Below, in pieces: positions 11,691-21,217 of a stretch of 64,000 nt of DNA (its first letter is position 1; each line of letters opens with the position of its first letter). Position numbers and translations under genes: made by a program. Source of the stretch: CAWINY01 sp963837635 (GTDB taxonomy: Bacteria; Acidobacteriota; Terriglobia; Terriglobales; Acidobacteriaceae). The notes beneath the pieces were generated by a model. It was not told the origin of the DNA and made no database searches. It saw nothing but the letters and a program-made list of their open reading frames with translations. Where the stretch lies: NCBI GenBank assembly GCA_963837635.1, contig CAWINY010000004.1, positions 434,001 through 498,000 on the forward strand. Direction: 5' to 3'.

Positions 11691-11868
11691 AGCCAGGAAC
11701 CCCTCCTCCGCCCCGGACCCGCTCTGCCGTTTGCTCCTCGGATAATTCCCGCGACTTACGACCGCTTTTCGCATCTGGAATAGAGAGGGCCGTGTGCCCA
11801 TGCCTACTCTGGACCGGCTCTCCGGATCATCGCCATCGATGACACGCGCTCTTAACGTTCTTTGTTGC

Positions 11869-11958
11869 CGGCGGGTGGCCCACTCAAGCTTCTTTTGCTT
11901 GAGTGGGGCAGTTCAGCTATCCCACTCAAGCCGGAACCGGGCTTGAGTGGGCCACCCG
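11869..11958. repeat. 90-bp palindromic cassette, copy 2
   Basis: Same length and sequence as 11601-11690 except GG for AA after the CAAGCC motif. It ends about 45 bp before the korA start, so it lies in or near that gene's leader. The 178 bp between the two copies have no convincing gene. Confidence 0.85.
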
Positions 11959-12003
11959 GGAGAAACAGAAAACGGACAACGGAGCACGACGAAAGGACAA
12001 TTC

Positions 12004-13909
12004 ATGGCCACCAGCGAATTGACTCTGCCTGCCGAGCACGGCATGTCCACCCCAACGACCGCTTCGCGCTCGTCGGGGACCCCGGCGGCAGAGGGCAAGC
12101 GCATTGTGAACGACATGAGCATTCAGGTTGCGACCGTCAACGGCAGCGGTTCGCAATCGGCCAACACCGTGTTGCTGCGCACGATTTTCCAGATGGGCGT
12201 GCCGGTCAGCGGCAAGAACCTGTTTCCCTCCAACATCGAGGGCCTGCCGACCTGGTACACCATCCGCGCCAGCAAAGACGGCTACATCGCCCGCAAAAAA
12301 GAGATCGATTTCCTGGTGGCGATGAACGCCCAGACCGGCCGCGAGGACGTGATGGCGCTGGCCCCCGGCGCGGTGGTGCTCTACGACGAGCCGCTGAACC
12401 TGAGTTCGCTGCGCAGTGACCTGGTGTTCTACGCCGTGCCGTTCGACAAGATCACCGCCAGCGTCTGCCACGACGCCAAGCTGCGCAAGCTGGTGAAGAA
12501 CATGGTGTACGTCGGCGTGGTGGCGCGCCTGCTCGGGCTGGACGTGGCGCAGATGGAGATCGCCATCCGCAAGCAGTTCGGCAAGAAGGTGAAGGCGGCC
12601 GAGCTGAACGTGAATGCCGCGCACGCCGGCTACGATTACGCCGCCAATTCGCTCGCCAAGCATGATCCCTACTGGATTCGAGCCGATGGACGCAACCCGG
12701 GGCAAGATCATCATCGACGGCAACTCGGCAGCCGCTATGGGCGCGATGTTCGGCGGGGTCACGGTGGTGACTTGGTATCCGATTACTCCGTCTTCTTCGC
12801 TCTGCGAAACGCTGATCGAATATTTGAAGGAATATCGCGTCGGACCGGACGGCAAGGCCACGTTTGCCGTAGTGCAGGCCGAGGATGAATTAGCCGCGGT
12901 GGGGATGGTCATCGGGGCAGGCTGGGCGGGTGCTCGTGCCATGACCGCGACCTCCGGCCCGGGGATTTCGTTGATGGCCGAATTCACCGGCCTCGCCTAC
13001 TTTGCCGAGGTCCCGGCAGTCATCTGGGACGTCCAGCGCGTGGGGCCCTCGACCGGCCTGCCGACACGCACCGCGCAAGGCGACATCCTGGCCAATGCCT
13101 ACCTATCGCACGGCGACACGAAGCACATCCTGCTATTTCCCAGCTCGGTTTCGGAGTGCTTCGACTTCGGCATCGAGGCCTTTGAAATCGCCGAGCAGGT
13201 GCAGACGCCGGTGTTCGTGATGAGCGATCTGGATCTGGGCATGAACAACTGGATGAGCGATCCATTTTGCTATCCCGAGAAGCCGATCAGTCGCGGCAAG
13301 GTGCTGAGCAAGGATGACCTGGAGCGACTCGGCGGCTTTCAGCGCTACAGGGACGTGGACGGCGACGGCATCTGCTACCGCACGCTGCCGGGAACCGACG
13401 ACCCGCGTGCCGCCTATTTTTGTCGCGGCACCGGTCACAACGAGCGGGCGGAGTACAGCGAGCGTTCTGCCGACTGGCAGAACAACATGGATCGCCTGCT
13501 GAGGAAGTTCGAGACCGCCAAGCGCTACGTCCCCAAGCCGGATATTCAGGGCAGCGGTTCGGGAGTCGGCATTCTTGCCTATGGCACAACCCACTGGGCC
13601 ATCGTCGAGAGCCGCGATCAGTTGCGCAAGGAGCACAACCTCGACGCCGATTACCTGCGGGTGCGGGCGTTCCCGTTCACCCGAGAGGTGGAGGAGTTCA
13701 TCCGCAACCACGAGCGCGTGTACGTGGTTGAGCAGAACCGCGACGCGCAGATGCTTAACCTGCTCAAAATCGAGCTGCCGGTTGAGCTGGCAACGCGGCT
13801 GCGCAGCATCGCTCATCTTGATGGGCTGCCCGTGGACGCGCGCTCGGTAACCGACGAGATCATGCGGAAGGAGAACGCACATGGCCACGACGCCGACCTC
13901 GCAGCCTAA
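12004..13909 (+). pseudogene. korA: 2-oxoacid:acceptor oxidoreductase subunit alpha, interrupted by a frameshift
   Basis: The intact protein would have ~630 residues: an N-terminal gamma-type domain, then the pyrimidine-binding alpha domain. Frame 1 from ATG 12004 carries the gamma domain (VNGSGSQSANTVLLRTIFQM, FPSNIEGLPTWYTIR) to about 12680. Family sequence then resumes in the next frame (MDATRGKIIIDGNSAAAMGA, VTWYPITPSSSLCETL) and runs to 13909. One extra base (or two missing) lies near 12675-12690. The enzyme oxidatively decarboxylates 2-oxoacids with ferredoxin. An AAAGGA site precedes 12004. It may be a true frameshift mutation or a sequencing error; korB follows intact and overlapping, which favours a functional gene. 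Confidence 0.85.
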
Positions 13910-14921
13910 AAGCAATCGCATTGGGCTGACCACGCTTGATTACAAGGGCGGCAAGAGCACGCTGTGCGCCGGCTGCGGGCATAATGCCATCTCGGAGCGC
14001 ATCATCGACGCCATGTACGAGATGGGCATCAAGCCTGAACAGGTGATCAAGCCCTCGGGCATTGGCTGCTCGTCCAAGAGCCCGGCGTATTTCATGTCGC
14101 GCTCCCACAGCTTCAACGGCGTGCATGGACGCATGCCGTCGCTGGCCACGGGCGCGCTGCTGGCCAACCGCAAGCTGATTGCGCTGGGCGTCAGCGGCGA
14201 CGGCGACACGGCGTCCATCGGCATCGGCCAGTTCGTCCACCTGATGCGCCGTAACATGCCGATCCTGTACATCATCGAAGACAACGGCGTGTATGGCCTG
14301 ACCAAGGGCCAGTTCTCGGCGACCGCCGACGTCGGGTCCAGGCTGAAGACGGGAGTGGTCAACGATCTGCCCGCCATCGACACCTGTTCGCTGGCCATCA
14401 TGCTGGGCGCGACGTTTGTGGGCCGCAGTTTCAGCGGCGACAAGCGCCAGTTGCTCACCATGCTGAAAGCCGCCATTGCGCACAACGGCACCGTCCTGCT
14501 GGACGTGATCTCGCCCTGCGTAACCTTCAACGACCACGAGGGCTCGACCAAGTCCTACAAGTTCATGAAGGACCACGACGAGCCCATCAACGAGCCGACT
14601 TTTGTCCCGGCGTTTCAGGACATCGAGGTCGATTACGAGCCCGGCACCGCCTTCGACGTGAAGATGCATGACGGTTCGCGCCTGCACCTGCGCAAGCTGG
14701 AGGAAGGCTACGATCCGTCGAACAAGGCCATCGCGTTGAAGCGGCTGGCGGAAGCAAAGGAAAAAGACGAGATGCTGACCGGCGTCTTCTACATCGATCC
14801 CGAGGCACCCAATTTTCTGGAGCTACTGAACCTGACCGACCACCCACTGGCCACCTTGCCGCAGGAGGTGACTCGTCCCTCGCGTGACGTGCTTCGGCAG
14901 TGCATGGAAGAGGTGATGTAG
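13881..14921 (+). CDS. korB: 2-oxoacid:acceptor oxidoreductase subunit beta (TPP-binding)
   Basis: 346 residues. Contains STLCAGCGHNAISERI, GIGCSSKSPAYFM and the thiamine-diphosphate motif GDGDTASIGIGQFVHLMRRN...EDNGVYGLTKGQ (Gly-Asp-Gly ... Asn). This is the beta subunit of the 2-oxoglutarate/2-oxoacid:ferredoxin oxidoreductase group. The start overlaps the end of korA by 29 bp and is preceded by GAAGGAG, so the two are translationally coupled. Only one Cys-rich motif is visible, enough for one [4Fe-4S] cluster as in KorB proteins. Substrate (2-oxoglutarate versus other 2-oxoacids) is not decided by the sequence alone. Confidence 0.95.
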   Translation: MATTPTSQPKSNRIGLTTLDYKGGKSTLCAGCGHNAISERIIDAMYEMGIKPEQVIKPSGIGCSSKSPAYFMSRSHSFNGVHGRMPSLATGALLANRKLIALGVSGDGDTASIGIGQFVHLMRRNMPILYIIEDNGVYGLTKGQFSATADVGSRLKTGVVNDLPAIDTCSLAIMLGATFVGRSFSGDKRQLLTMLKAAIAHNGTVLLDVISPCVTFNDHEGSTKSYKFMKDHDEPINEPTFVPAFQDIEVDYEPGTAFDVKMHDGSRLHLRKLEEGYDPSNKAIALKRLAEAKEKDEMLTGVFYIDPEAPNFLELLNLTDHPLATLPQEVTRPSRDVLRQCMEEVM

Positions 14922-14928
14922 TCGTTGG

Positions 14929-15017
14929 TGTAGCGCCGGCGTCTCGCCGGCGGGCCCTATCAACGGCGAGGTGGTGCTGCTGTAAACGGAACCCGCCGGC
15001 GAGACGCCAGCGCTACA
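14929..15017. repeat. GTAGCGCCGGCGTCTC-type palindrome (copy 1)
   Basis: Opens TGTAGCGCCGGCGTCTCGCC and closes with its inverse GGCGAGACGCCAGCGCTACA, about 25-bp arms around a 35-bp loop. A half copy lies at 52369-52407. It fills most of the gap between korB and carA and may act as a strong transcript hairpin. Confidence 0.85.
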
Positions 15018-15102
15018 ATTCCACGCATCGCAATTTCCCGTCCGGGCGGCCCAACGCGCTCTGATAAAATAGAAAAAATCCAGTGAGTCCCCGGGAGTGA
15101 GC

Positions 15103-16224
15103 ATGCAGGCTATCCTTGCGCTCGAAGACGGTCGCGTCTTCCGCGGCAAAGGTTACGGAGCTAAAGGCGAGTGCTACGGGGAAGTCGTTTTTAATACCTC
15201 GATCACCGGGTACCAGGAGATTTTTACCGATCCGTCGTACGCCGGCCAGATTGTCGTCCTGACCAATCCCCAGATCGGCAACTACGGCACCAATCCTGAA
15301 GACAACGAGGCCACGCGACCCTACATCGAGGGCCTGATCGTGCGCGAATTCTCGGCCATGGCCAGCAACTGGCGCTCCGAGCAGGTCACCGACGAGTACC
15401 TGGAGCGTTACAGCGTCCCGGTGCTGGCGGATATCGACACCCGCGCCCTGGTGCGCCATCTGCGCGACAACGGTTCCAAGCGGGGCGTGATTTCCACGGT
15501 CGAAACTGATATCGAGAAGCTGATCGCAAAGGCGTGCGGTATCCGCTCCATGGCGGGATGCGACCTGGCCAGCGTGGTAACGACGAAGGAAGCCTACGAC
15601 TGGAGCCGGCCTCCCGTCGGCCCGGGCGCCGTGCCCGGCGATCGCGTGGCCAAGCGTCACGTGGTGGCGTACGACTTCGGGATCAAGCAAAACATCCTGC
15701 GGATGCTGGTGGGCGAAGGCTGCCGGGTGACGGTTGTTCCGGCCACGACCTCCGCTGCCGACGTGCTGGCGATGAATCCCGATGGCGTGTTCCTGTCGAA
15801 CGGGCCGGGCGATCCCGAGCCGGTGACTTACGCGCAGGAGAACATCCGCCGCCTGATGGGCAAGGTTCCGGTCTTCGGAATCTGCTTGGGCCATCAATTG
15901 ATTGGATTGGCCCTGGGCGGCCGCACCTATAAGCTCAAGTTTGGACATCACGGCGGCAATCATCCGGTGAAGCAGCTCAGCACCGGTAAGATCGAGATCA
16001 CGGCCCACAACCACAATTTCGCTGTCGCTCCGGAATCGCTGAAGCTGAGCGAGGTCGAGCTGACCCACATGGACCTGAACGACAACACGTTGGAGGGTAT
16101 GCGCCACCGCTCGCTGCCGCTGTTCTCCGTGCAGTACCACCCGGAAGCCAGCCCTGGTCCGCATGATAGCCACTATTTGTTCAAGGATTTCGTGAAGATG
16201 ATGGACGAGTGGAAGCGGCGATAA
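15103..16224 (+). CDS. carA: Carbamoyl-phosphate synthase small subunit
   Basis: 373 residues. The glutaminase subunit supplies ammonia to CarB for carbamoyl phosphate (arginine and pyrimidine synthesis). The N-terminal CPSase domain (ALEDGRVFRGKGYGAKGECYGEVVFNT) is followed by a class I amidotransferase domain: nucleophile Cys in FGICLGHQLIGLA and the His/Glu pair in SVQYHPEASPGPHDS. ATG 15103 is preceded by GGGAG at proper distance; a GTG two codons earlier is less likely. An intrinsic terminator overlaps its stop codon, so carB probably has its own promoter. Confidence 0.97.
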   Translation: MQAILALEDGRVFRGKGYGAKGECYGEVVFNTSITGYQEIFTDPSYAGQIVVLTNPQIGNYGTNPEDNEATRPYIEGLIVREFSAMASNWRSEQVTDEYLERYSVPVLADIDTRALVRHLRDNGSKRGVISTVETDIEKLIAKACGIRSMAGCDLASVVTTKEAYDWSRPPVGPGAVPGDRVAKRHVVAYDFGIKQNILRMLVGEGCRVTVVPATTSAADVLAMNPDGVFLSNGPGDPEPVTYAQENIRRLMGKVPVFGICLGHQLIGLALGGRTYKLKFGHHGGNHPVKQLSTGKIEITAHNHNFAVAPESLKLSEVELTHMDLNDNTLEGMRHRSLPLFSVQYHPEASPGPHDSHYLFKDFVKMMDEWKRR

Positions 16225-16238
16225 TTCGCCGCTTTTTT
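16214..16238 (+). terminator. Intrinsic terminator overlapping carA stop codon
   Basis: GCGGCG / CGCCGC arms flank ATAATT, which contains the carA TAA, and six T follow directly. This is a compact hairpin plus T-tract. Ribosomes terminating at this TAA would cover the hairpin, so its strength may depend on translation. Confidence 0.75.
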
Positions 16239-16278
16239 CGGGCTTTAGAAGAAGATAAGCAGAAGTGTGGGAGTGGAA

Positions 16279-16338
16279 GTGTGGGACGGGTCTTCGACCC
16301 GTCCCAAGAATAGAGCGGGTCAAAGACCCGCCCCACAC
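16279..16338. repeat. GTGTGGGACGGGTC-type palindrome between carA and carB
   Basis: Contains GTGTGGGACGGGTCTTCGACCCGTCCC (itself a hairpin) followed by GCGGGTCAAAGACCCGCCCCACAC. The outer arms GTGTGGG and CCCACAC also pair, giving nested hairpins. Confidence 0.8.
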
Positions 16339-16379
16339 AAGCCGCCGTCGCAGCCTAATTCATACTGAGAACTGAGAAC

Positions 16380-19300
16380 TTGCCCAAACGCACTGACATC
16401 TCGAAGATCCTGGTGATCGGCTCCGGGCCGATTGTGATCGGCCAGTCGGCCGAGTTCGATTACTCCGGCACCCAGGCCTGCAAGGCGCTGAAGGCCGAAG
16501 GCTACGAAGTGGTATTGGCCAACTCCAATCCGGCCACCATCATGACCGACCCGGAGTTTGCCGACCGCACCTACATCGAGCCGCTGACCCGCGAATACCT
16601 GGAAGAGATCATCCGCATCGAGGCGGAACTGCTCGAGGAGCAGTCACCTCGCCCGGACGGATCCAAGGGTATCTTCGCCCTGCTGCCCACGGTGGGCGGG
16701 CAGACGGCGCTCAATCTCGCCGTAGAACTCGCCGATGCCGGGGTGCTGGAAAAGTACGGGGTGCAGCTGATCGGCGCGCAGTTGGGAGCCATCAAGAAGG
16801 CCGAAGACCGCCTGCTGTTCAAAGACGCCATGCAGAGCATCGGTCTTGATGTGCCCCGCTCGGCGCTGGTCAACAATCTGAAAGAGGGTCTGGATTTCGC
16901 CATCAAGCTCGACTTCCCGGTCATCATAAGGCCTTCGTTTACGCTGGGAGGTTCCGGCGGCGGCATTGCCTACAACCGGGAAGAGCTGCTGGACATCCTG
17001 GCGCGTGGCTTGGATTTATCTCCAGTCCATGAAGTGTTACTTGAAGAATCGGTGCTGGGCTGGAAGGAGTTCGAGCTGGAGGTCATGCGCGACCGCGCCG
17101 ACAACGTCATCATCATCTGCTCGATCGAAAACTTCGACCCCATGGGGGTGCACACCGGCGACTCGATCACGGTGGCCCCGGCGCAGACGCTCACCGACCG
17201 CGAGTACCAGTACATGCGCGATGCCGCCATACGGATCATCCGCGAGATTGGGGTCGAGACCGGAGGATCGAACATTCAATTCGCTGTGCACCCGACCACC
17301 GGGCGCATGACCGTGATTGAAATGAACCCGCGCGTCTCGCGCTCCTCGGCGCTGGCCAGCAAGGCCACCGGTTTCCCGATTGCGAAGATCGCCGCCCGGC
17401 TGGCGGTGGGCTACACCCTCGACGAGATTCCCAACGACATCACCCGCAAGACCCCCGCGTGCTTTGAGCCGACACTGGACTACGTGGTGGTCAAGATCCC
17501 CAAGTGGCAGTTCGAGAAATTTCCCGGCACTGACGAGACGCTCGGCCCGCAGATGAAGTCGGTGGGCGAGGTGATGGCCATCGGGCGCACCTTCAAGGAA
17601 GCGCTGCTTAAGGGCGTGCGCTCGCTGGAGACGGGTAAGAAAATCGATTCGGATCACATTGAGCCGCGCATCCTGACGCAACGGCTGGTTACCCCGCATC
17701 CGGAACGGCTCAGCTACGTGCGCTATGCGCTCAGCATAGGCAAGAGCCTGCAGGAGATTGCGCGGCTCACCGGCATCGACAAGTGGTTCCTGTCTCAGGT
17801 GAAGGAGATCGCCGATTTCGAGCAGCAGCTGGCGCATGCCGGTGCCGCTGGGCTGACGCCGGAATTGCTGCGCGAAACCAAGCGCATGGGCTATTCGGAC
17901 ACGCGGCTGGCCTCTGTGCTGGGTCTGGACTCGGCCACCAGCGCCATGGCGAAGCGCCAGGACTTTGGACTAAAGCCGGTCTACAAGCATGTGGACACCT
18001 GCGCCGCCGAGTTCGAGAGCTACACGCCCTACCTCTACTCGACCTACGAAGAGGAAGACGAGGCCGCGCCTACCGAGCGTAAGAAGGTAATCATCCTGGG
18101 CGCGGGTCCCAACCGCATCGGGCAGGGAATTGAGTTTGATTATTGTTGCTGCCATGCCTCGTTCGCGCTCCACGAGGACGGCTACGAGACCATCATGCTC
18201 AACTGCAATCCCGAGACGGTCTCGACCGACTACGACACCAGCGATCGCCTGTACTTCGAGCCGCTGACCTTGGAAGACGTGCTGGCCGTCTATGAGCACG
18301 AAACCCAGAACGGCGCTCCCGTCGGGGTGATCGTGCAGTATGGCGGCCAGACTCCACTGAACTTGTCGCTGCCGCTGCGGGCCGCCGGAGTGGACGTCAT
18401 CGGCACCGCGCCGGAGTCGATCGACCTGGCGGAAGATCGCAAACGCTTTGGCAAGCTGCTCGACGAACTCGATATCCCGCAGCCTCCGGGAGGCACGGCG
18501 ACCAGCATCGAAGAGGCCTTGAAGGTGGCCAACCGCATCGGCTATCCGGTCCTGGTGCGGCCCTCATACGTGCTCGGTGGACGGGCCATGGTCATTGCCT
18601 ACGACGACGCCGGCGTGACGCAATACATGAAGCAGGCGGTCGAGTACTCGCAGGAGCGTCCGGTGCTGATCGACCACTTCCTGGAAGCGGCAGTAGAAGT
18701 TGACGTCGATTGCCTCAGCGATGGCGAAGACGTGGTGGTCGCGGCCATCATGCAGCATATAGAGGAAGCCGGCATCCACAGCGGCGACTCCAGTTGCGTG
18801 CTGCCGGCGGTAGATATTCCCGATCACTTGATGGCCACCATGCGCTCCCACACGCGCAAGCTGGCGCGGGCGCTGCACGTGGTCGGATTGATGAACGTGC
18901 AGTACGCCATCCAGCGCGACAAGGTGTTCGTGCTGGAGGTAAACCCGCGCGCCTCGCGCACCGTGCCCTACGTCTCCAAGGCGACCGGAGTGCCGCTGGC
19001 AAAGATTGCCGCGCGCCTGATGGTGGGGCGCAAGCTGCGTGAGTTCCTGCCGCAGAACGTAGAGCAGGAAACGGACCTCGACACGGGCAGCTTCTACTAC
19101 GTGAAATCGCCGGTGTTCCCGTGGATCAAGTTCCCGGGCGCGGACACGGTGCTCGGCCCGGAGATGAAGTCCACCGGCGAGGTGATGGGCGTGGCACGAA
19201 CCTTCGGCGAAGCCTTTGCCAAGGCGCAACTGGCCGCCGGGCAGTCGCTGCCCACGCGCGGATCGGTGTTCGTCAGCGTCAACGAACGCGACAAAGCCCA

Positions 19301-19679
19301 GATCGCGGAGGTCGCGCTAAAATTCGCCGAACTGGGATTCAAACTGGTGGCCACGCACGGCACCGCCGATATCCTGCAAGCTGCGGGCCTCGACGTGGAG
19401 CGCGTCTACAAGGTCAAGGAGGGACGGCCCAATGCGGTGGACCTGCTCAAAGGCGACAAGATCCAGTTGATCATCAACACGCCGCATGGCGCGGATCCCT
19501 ACTTCGACGAGAGGGCCATCCGGCGGGCGGCGATTACCCATCGCATCCCGACCCTTTCAACCCTGGCGGCCGCCCGCGCCGCCGTCGAAGGCATCGCCGA
19601 ACTGCAGCGCGGCGAAATCAACGTGTACGCCCTGCAGAACCTGCACGCGGAACGGGCCAAAGTGATGCAAACCACTTAA
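16380..19679 (+). CDS. carB: Carbamoyl-phosphate synthase large subunit
   Basis: 1099 residues, slightly longer than E. coli CarB (1073). Two homologous ATP-grasp halves are clear: the first opens ILVIGSGPIVIGQSAEFDYSG (residues ~9-29), the second VIILGAGPNRIGQGIEFDYCC (~568-590). A C-terminal MGS-like domain (KFAELGFKLVATHGTADILQAAG) is the allosteric region. The start codon is TTG at 16380; there is no ATG in frame before the first conserved block, and no strong Shine-Dalgarno is present. It lies 155 bp after carA, beyond a terminator and a palindrome. Confidence 0.97.
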   Translation: MPKRTDISKILVIGSGPIVIGQSAEFDYSGTQACKALKAEGYEVVLANSNPATIMTDPEFADRTYIEPLTREYLEEIIRIEAELLEEQSPRPDGSKGIFALLPTVGGQTALNLAVELADAGVLEKYGVQLIGAQLGAIKKAEDRLLFKDAMQSIGLDVPRSALVNNLKEGLDFAIKLDFPVIIRPSFTLGGSGGGIAYNREELLDILARGLDLSPVHEVLLEESVLGWKEFELEVMRDRADNVIIICSIENFDPMGVHTGDSITVAPAQTLTDREYQYMRDAAIRIIREIGVETGGSNIQFAVHPTTGRMTVIEMNPRVSRSSALASKATGFPIAKIAARLAVGYTLDEIPNDITRKTPACFEPTLDYVVVKIPKWQFEKFPGTDETLGPQMKSVGEVMAIGRTFKEALLKGVRSLETGKKIDSDHIEPRILTQRLVTPHPERLSYVRYALSIGKSLQEIARLTGIDKWFLSQVKEIADFEQQLAHAGAAGLTPELLRETKRMGYSDTRLASVLGLDSATSAMAKRQDFGLKPVYKHVDTCAAEFESYTPYLYSTYEEEDEAAPTERKKVIILGAGPNRIGQGIEFDYCCCHASFALHEDGYETIMLNCNPETVSTDYDTSDRLYFEPLTLEDVLAVYEHETQNGAPVGVIVQYGGQTPLNLSLPLRAAGVDVIGTAPESIDLAEDRKRFGKLLDELDIPQPPGGTATSIEEALKVANRIGYPVLVRPSYVLGGRAMVIAYDDAGVTQYMKQAVEYSQERPVLIDHFLEAAVEVDVDCLSDGEDVVVAAIMQHIEEAGIHSGDSSCVLPAVDIPDHLMATMRSHTRKLARALHVVGLMNVQYAIQRDKVFVLEVNPRASRTVPYVSKATGVPLAKIAARLMVGRKLREFLPQNVEQETDLDTGSFYYVKSPVFPWIKFPGADTVLGPEMKSTGEVMGVARTFGEAFAKAQLAAGQSLPTRGSVFVSVNERDKAQIAEVALKFAELGFKLVATHGTADILQAAGLDVERVYKVKEGRPNAVDLLKGDKIQLIINTPHGADPYFDERAIRRAAITHRIPTLSTLAAARAAVEGIAELQRGEINVYALQNLHAERAKVMQTT

Positions 19680-19855
19680 CCCACGGGCGCAGAGGGCTCT
19701 GAGGAATCATTGGCCGGACCTTGTTGGTAAGGACCAACTTAGGATTTGAGAAAAAGTGGCGTGAAGGGCTGTTCACGCCAATTACGGACTGTCCCACATT
19801 CTGATGTCAGCACAGCTACAATTAATCAATAAAGGTGCAGACTGGAGGTGTAATT

Positions 19856-20485
19856 GTGGCAAGGCTCCGTGTTCTCGCGGTTTCCGCTCTCTTGATCTCC
19901 GTTTCCTGCCTCGCCAATGGACAAGATGACGAACCGACGGACCCAATCGTGTGGTTTCACACTAATCAAGAGGTCCGCATCGCCAATCTACCGTCGCTAA
20001 CGGCTGCTTCGACTGACTCATCCGCGGTGCTCGCAACGGAGCTGGAGACAGTCCTCCAGGACCAAGCCGTGTGCTGCGGAAAATACTCTGCCCTTGGAGA
20101 CGCGGTACTCTCAGAACCCCGGTCGTTGAAGGAACTCAGTGCCAAGTTGCAGGGACGGCATCTTTTGAGCGACGGCCTGCCCATCGGGGTTAGTGCGGAG
20201 TATGTTCCGCAAGACGCTATTTTTATCCCTGCTTTAATTGTCGGCGCTCTGCGGGACAAACATGCTTGCCTCGTCGAGTGGAAGTCGCACTTCTACGTTC
20301 TGTACGGAGCAATTGTCAACGAAACTGCCTATTACAGCGGAAGGCGGCAATATGTCATCCTCAAACTTTTACTGCTAGACCCGCGATTTTCCGACCAGCG
20401 AAGGGAAGTCGTATTCAACCGCGAAACCGACGATTGGGGAAAAGAGGTTCAGGGTCTTCTGGCACTAACGGTTATGCGGCAATAG
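19856..20485 (+). CDS. Secreted hypothetical protein
   Basis: 209 residues from GTG 19856, which follows GGAGG at 7 nt; the longer frame from 19835 would place the Shine-Dalgarno inside the gene. A typical signal peptide (ARLRVLAVSALLISVSCLANG) ends before QDDEPTD. The signal includes a Cys, but the residues before it do not make a good lipobox. The mature part is soluble with four or more Cys and no domain I recognise. Monocistronic, after carB. Confidence 0.75.
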   Translation: MARLRVLAVSALLISVSCLANGQDDEPTDPIVWFHTNQEVRIANLPSLTAASTDSSAVLATELETVLQDQAVCCGKYSALGDAVLSEPRSLKELSAKLQGRHLLSDGLPIGVSAEYVPQDAIFIPALIVGALRDKHACLVEWKSHFYVLYGAIVNETAYYSGRRQYVILKLLLLDPRFSDQRREVVFNRETDDWGKEVQGLLALTVMRQ

Positions 20486-20835
20486 CCCTGCAACTCGTCA
20501 TTCGACATACCTGTTCCACAATGTTGTGAAATCCCCTTCTCACAAAGTATTCTCGATTTCTCAGCTTCGCAGGTATTGGCAGAAGCGCACAACGAAAGCC
20601 TATAAGCAACGGGCCGGGTAAACACCACCGATTTCGGTAGAACGCTTGGGAGTCTTGGTAAGAAAACCTGGTCACACTTCTGCTGCTTACCCCGGCAGTG
20701 GGGTACCAGACCAAATGGTCAGGCCCAATAAGGTTAAGCCGGGGGGGCTCTCTACCGATTAGGAAGCAGGACGACAGTACGCGTTCGGGCAAGTCCATTC
20801 TTTCGCCGCGCATTTGACTGTGATGTAGTTGGTTC
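20486..20835. other. Intergenic stretch before IS66
   Basis: 350 bp with no convincing gene. The left end of the IS66 element probably lies in it, but I could not match an inverted repeat to the right side near 23296-23340, so the element boundary is left open. Confidence 0.5.
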
Positions 20836-21213
20836 ATGACTGAACCGCAAGAGCAGAAAGTGAGACGTCGGCGGAGCCGGGAAGAGGCGGCGCGGCTGGT
20901 ATCGGAGTATGAACAGAGCGGACTGGCGCGGCAGGCATTTTGCCGTCGGCATGGTCTTTCGTTAGCGACGCTGGACAACTACCGCAAGCGCATGCGTACC
21001 GCTGACGCGGCGGTTCCAGATGATGCGGCATCCTCACACAGCATTACATTCGTTCCGCTGGAACTGGTGGAGCAACCCGCGGTGGCACGGCCGGAGGCGC
21101 GCCAGGGAGCGACTCTATTTGTCGAGCTGACCGGCGGCCGCCGCATCGGCGTGGTCAGCGGCTTCGATACGCTGACGTTGATGCGTCTGATGGCAGTTCT
21201 GGAACAGGAGTAA
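20836..21213 (+). CDS. tnpA: IS66 accessory protein TnpA
   Basis: 125 residues, with an N-terminal helix-turn-helix (EEAARLVSEYEQSGLARQAFCRRHGLSLATLDNYRKR) as in IS66 TnpA/OrfA. The C-terminal half (LFVELTGGRRIGVVSGFD) is the conserved beta region. It is an accessory DNA-binding protein; TnpC does the catalysis. It ends 4 bp before tnpB. Confidence 0.9.
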   Translation: MTEPQEQKVRRRRSREEAARLVSEYEQSGLARQAFCRRHGLSLATLDNYRKRMRTADAAVPDDAASSHSITFVPLELVEQPAVARPEARQGATLFVELTGGRRIGVVSGFDTLTLMRLMAVLEQE

Positions 21214-21217
21214 GGCG

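Noticed and set aside
11279..11842. 187-codon plus-strand frame over toxin gene and repeat cassette
   Set aside because: Antisense to the HigB-like gene and runs through the 90-bp palindrome; no family pattern.
15013..16338. 441-codon minus-strand frame across carA
   Set aside because: Antisense to carA and the flanking palindromes; His/Gln/Val-rich composition typical of antisense frames.
20690..20780. Possible left inverted repeat of IS66 (ATAAGGTTAAGCCGG)
   Set aside because: Only a loose match to the region after tnpC (inverse of CGAACTAACTTAT); too weak to set the element boundary.
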